The translations under genes and the position numbers were made by a program. The notes under the pieces were generated by a model. It was not told the DNA's origin. It made no database searches and saw only the letters and a program-made list of their open reading frames with translations. A DNA stretch of 13,721 nucleotides from DATLYB01 sp964502525 (GTDB lineage Bacteria; Bacteroidota; Bacteroidia; Chitinophagales; CAIOSU01). Positions 13,012 to 13,721 of the stretch are shown here, piece by piece; position 1 is the stretch's first letter, and each line of letters starts with the position of its first letter. The stretch is taken from NCBI GenBank assembly GCA_964502525.1, contig CAZCXH010000142.1:1-13721 (forward strand), written 5' to 3'.

Positions 13012-13032
13012 AACCACAAACGACAAACTACT
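13012..13032. repeat. Right heptad array of the S23 element at ilvN/ilvC
   Basis: On the minus strand this reads AGTA, GTTTGTC, GTTTGTG, GTT, exactly as the plus strand at 12587-12607. It contains the ilvN stop codon TAG (plus-strand CTA at 13028-13030) and ends 15 bases upstream of the S23 copy 2 start codon. Confidence 0.9.
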
Positions 13033-13597
13033 TCTTCTCAATCTCTTTAAGAAACGCATCCAGATTATTCATTGAGCGCATTACGGCCACACGTCCTGAG
13101 CGCGCGAATTCCAACACCCCATGCGGCTCGAGTTTTTCAAAAAGTTTTTGTGTTTCTTTCTGCGTTCCGGTTTTTTCAATCACGATGTAGCCGGGTTCTA
13201 ACGCTAGGATCCTTGCGTTGCTTTCACGAACGATTTGCTCGATATGCGCCCCATCATGCGCTGCCTTCACCGGAATTTTATACAATGCTATTTCCTGTGT
13301 AATTACTTCCTTTTCTTCGTGCACGAAGGCTTTGATAACATCTACGATTTTCTCCAACTGCTTTACGAGCTTCTCCACCGTGTCACGAGTGGTCTTTATT
13401 GTAATTGTAAAACGAAAGATGCCTTTAATTTCCGATTCGGAAGTGGTGAGGCTGTTAATGTTCAGGTTTCTGCGCGTGAACACAACGGTGATGTGATTCA
13501 GCAAGCCTATATTATTTTCGGTGAAAACTGAAATCGTGAATTCACGCTCGCGTGAGAAATCGGTGGGGTCGTGGTAAATTGAACTTGGGTTACTCAT
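13028..13597 (-). CDS. ilvN: Acetolactate synthase small (regulatory) subunit
   Basis: 189 residues. The ACT domain spans about 18-95: REFTISVFTENNIGLLNHIT, with the GLLNHI turn where valine binds in this family, then RRNLNINSL and FRFTITIK. A C-terminal ACT-like regulatory domain follows (IALYKIPV...ARSGRVAVMR). It activates the catalytic subunit IlvB and confers valine feedback inhibition. The start ATG at 13597 gives MSNPSSIYHDPTDFSRERE; the N-terminal 15 residues are outside the ACT domain. ilvB is not in the window and would normally lie upstream. The stop codon TAG is part of a heptad array, and an S23-like gene separates it from ilvC. Confidence 0.93.
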   Translation of the reverse strand: MSNPSSIYHDPTDFSREREFTISVFTENNIGLLNHITVVFTRRNLNINSLTTSESEIKGIFRFTITIKTTRDTVEKLVKQLEKIVDVIKAFVHEEKEVITQEIALYKIPVKAAHDGAHIEQIVRESNARILALEPGYIVIEKTGTQKETQKLFEKLEPHGVLEFARSGRVAVMRSMNNLDAFLKEIEKK

Positions 13598-13660
13598 TAT
13601 GTTGGTTTAAACTTAAGCCCTAAAGTTGTTCTTCTAAGAGACTGTTTAAAATTAGGAATA

Positions 13661-13716
13661 GAACGTAGATGACGCTGATAAATATGATTTACACGGACGA
13701 AAATCTGTGATTATCA
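13661..13716. repeat. Imperfect inverted repeat at the window edge, upstream of ilvN
   Basis: TGATAA (13676-13681) pairs with TTATCA (13711-13716). Inside, CACGGA (13692-13697) and TCTGTG (13704-13709) pair around CGAAAA with one mismatch. Before it, ACGTAGATG and ACGCTGATA suggest 9-base degenerate units. It resembles a dispersed intergenic repeat and separates ilvN from whatever precedes it in the operon. Cut by the window end, so its full extent is unknown. Confidence 0.45.
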
Positions 13717-13721
13717 ACTGA

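Larger units (their letters stand above)
12570..13032 (-). other. Composite unit: S23-like gene between inverted heptad arrays, inserted between ilvN and ilvC
   Basis: The unit comprises array 12570-12607, S23 copy 2 and array 13012-13032. The arms carry a perfect 21-base inverted repeat (12587-12607 with 13012-13032), built from GTTTGTS heptads. The unit occupies the junction between the ilvN stop (TAG 13028-13030, inside the array) and the ilvC start (8 bases from the array). The layout is the same as at fadN/fadA but with different heptads. Transcribed RNA could fold with the S23 ORF in the loop of a long stem. No transposase is present; mobility is inferred. Confidence 0.62.

Noticed and set aside
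1..13721. tRNA, rRNA or riboswitch genes
   Set aside because: No cloverleaf-like or rRNA-like stretch was recognised on either strand; all long gaps are accounted for by repeats or gene remnants.

Overview
The window looks like a chromosomal segment of a member of the Bacteroidota, probably an uncultured Chitinophagia- or Sphingobacteriia-like lineage. The evidence is the TAnnTTTG-type -7 promoter boxes in front of several genes, weak or absent Shine-Dalgarno sites, moderate GC, the protein families present, and an abundance of short low-complexity intergenic repeats. It is mostly housekeeping DNA, with small accessory pieces set into the joints between genes.

Left part (1-3200): the C-terminal tail of a membrane protein, then a heptad-repeat hairpin, an Asparaginase_II-type L-asparaginase (minus), rpsT (S20) with a strong terminator, and radC. 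Straight after the radC stop codon lies a GC-rich palindromic repeat, then a decayed hicAB toxin-antitoxin module: hicA has lost its 5' half and hicB has a stop at codon 2.

Centre (3200-9900): a fatty-acid degradation block. It holds a long-chain acyl-CoA synthetase, a TetR/FadR-like repressor, a FadN-type 3-hydroxyacyl-CoA dehydrogenase/enoyl-CoA hydratase, and a thiolase (FadA). The repressor gene and fadN both carry a promoter whose -33 region overlaps a CAAAC-N4-GTTTG palindrome, which suggests one regulon with autoregulation. A four-helix-bundle (S23/23S-rRNA-IVP/Avd-like) gene sits between fadN and fadA.

Right part (9900-13721): a 420-base gap with coding-like fragments and a 10-bp-arm palindrome, a secreted serine beta-lactamase-like hydrolase (plus), then a minus-strand branched-chain amino-acid operon, ilvN -> second S23-like gene -> ilvC. 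The window ends in an imperfect inverted repeat.

The main discovery candidate is the architecture around the two S23-like genes. Each lies inside a co-directional metabolic operon, exactly between the stop codon of one gene and the start codon of the next. Each is flanked by arrays of degenerate 7-base repeats that are inverted relative to each other (NTTAGAY at fadN/fadA, GTTTGTS at ilvN/ilvC). The arms match each other well within a locus (21 of 21 bases at ilv), while the heptads differ between loci. Host stop and start codons lie in or beside the arrays. A third heptad inverted repeat (GTTTACG/GTTTACA) without an S23 gene lies at 191-261. In architecture this resembles the S23 intervening sequences of 23S rRNA, an ORF in the loop of a base-paired stem, but placed in mRNA operons. 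Mobility and function are inference.
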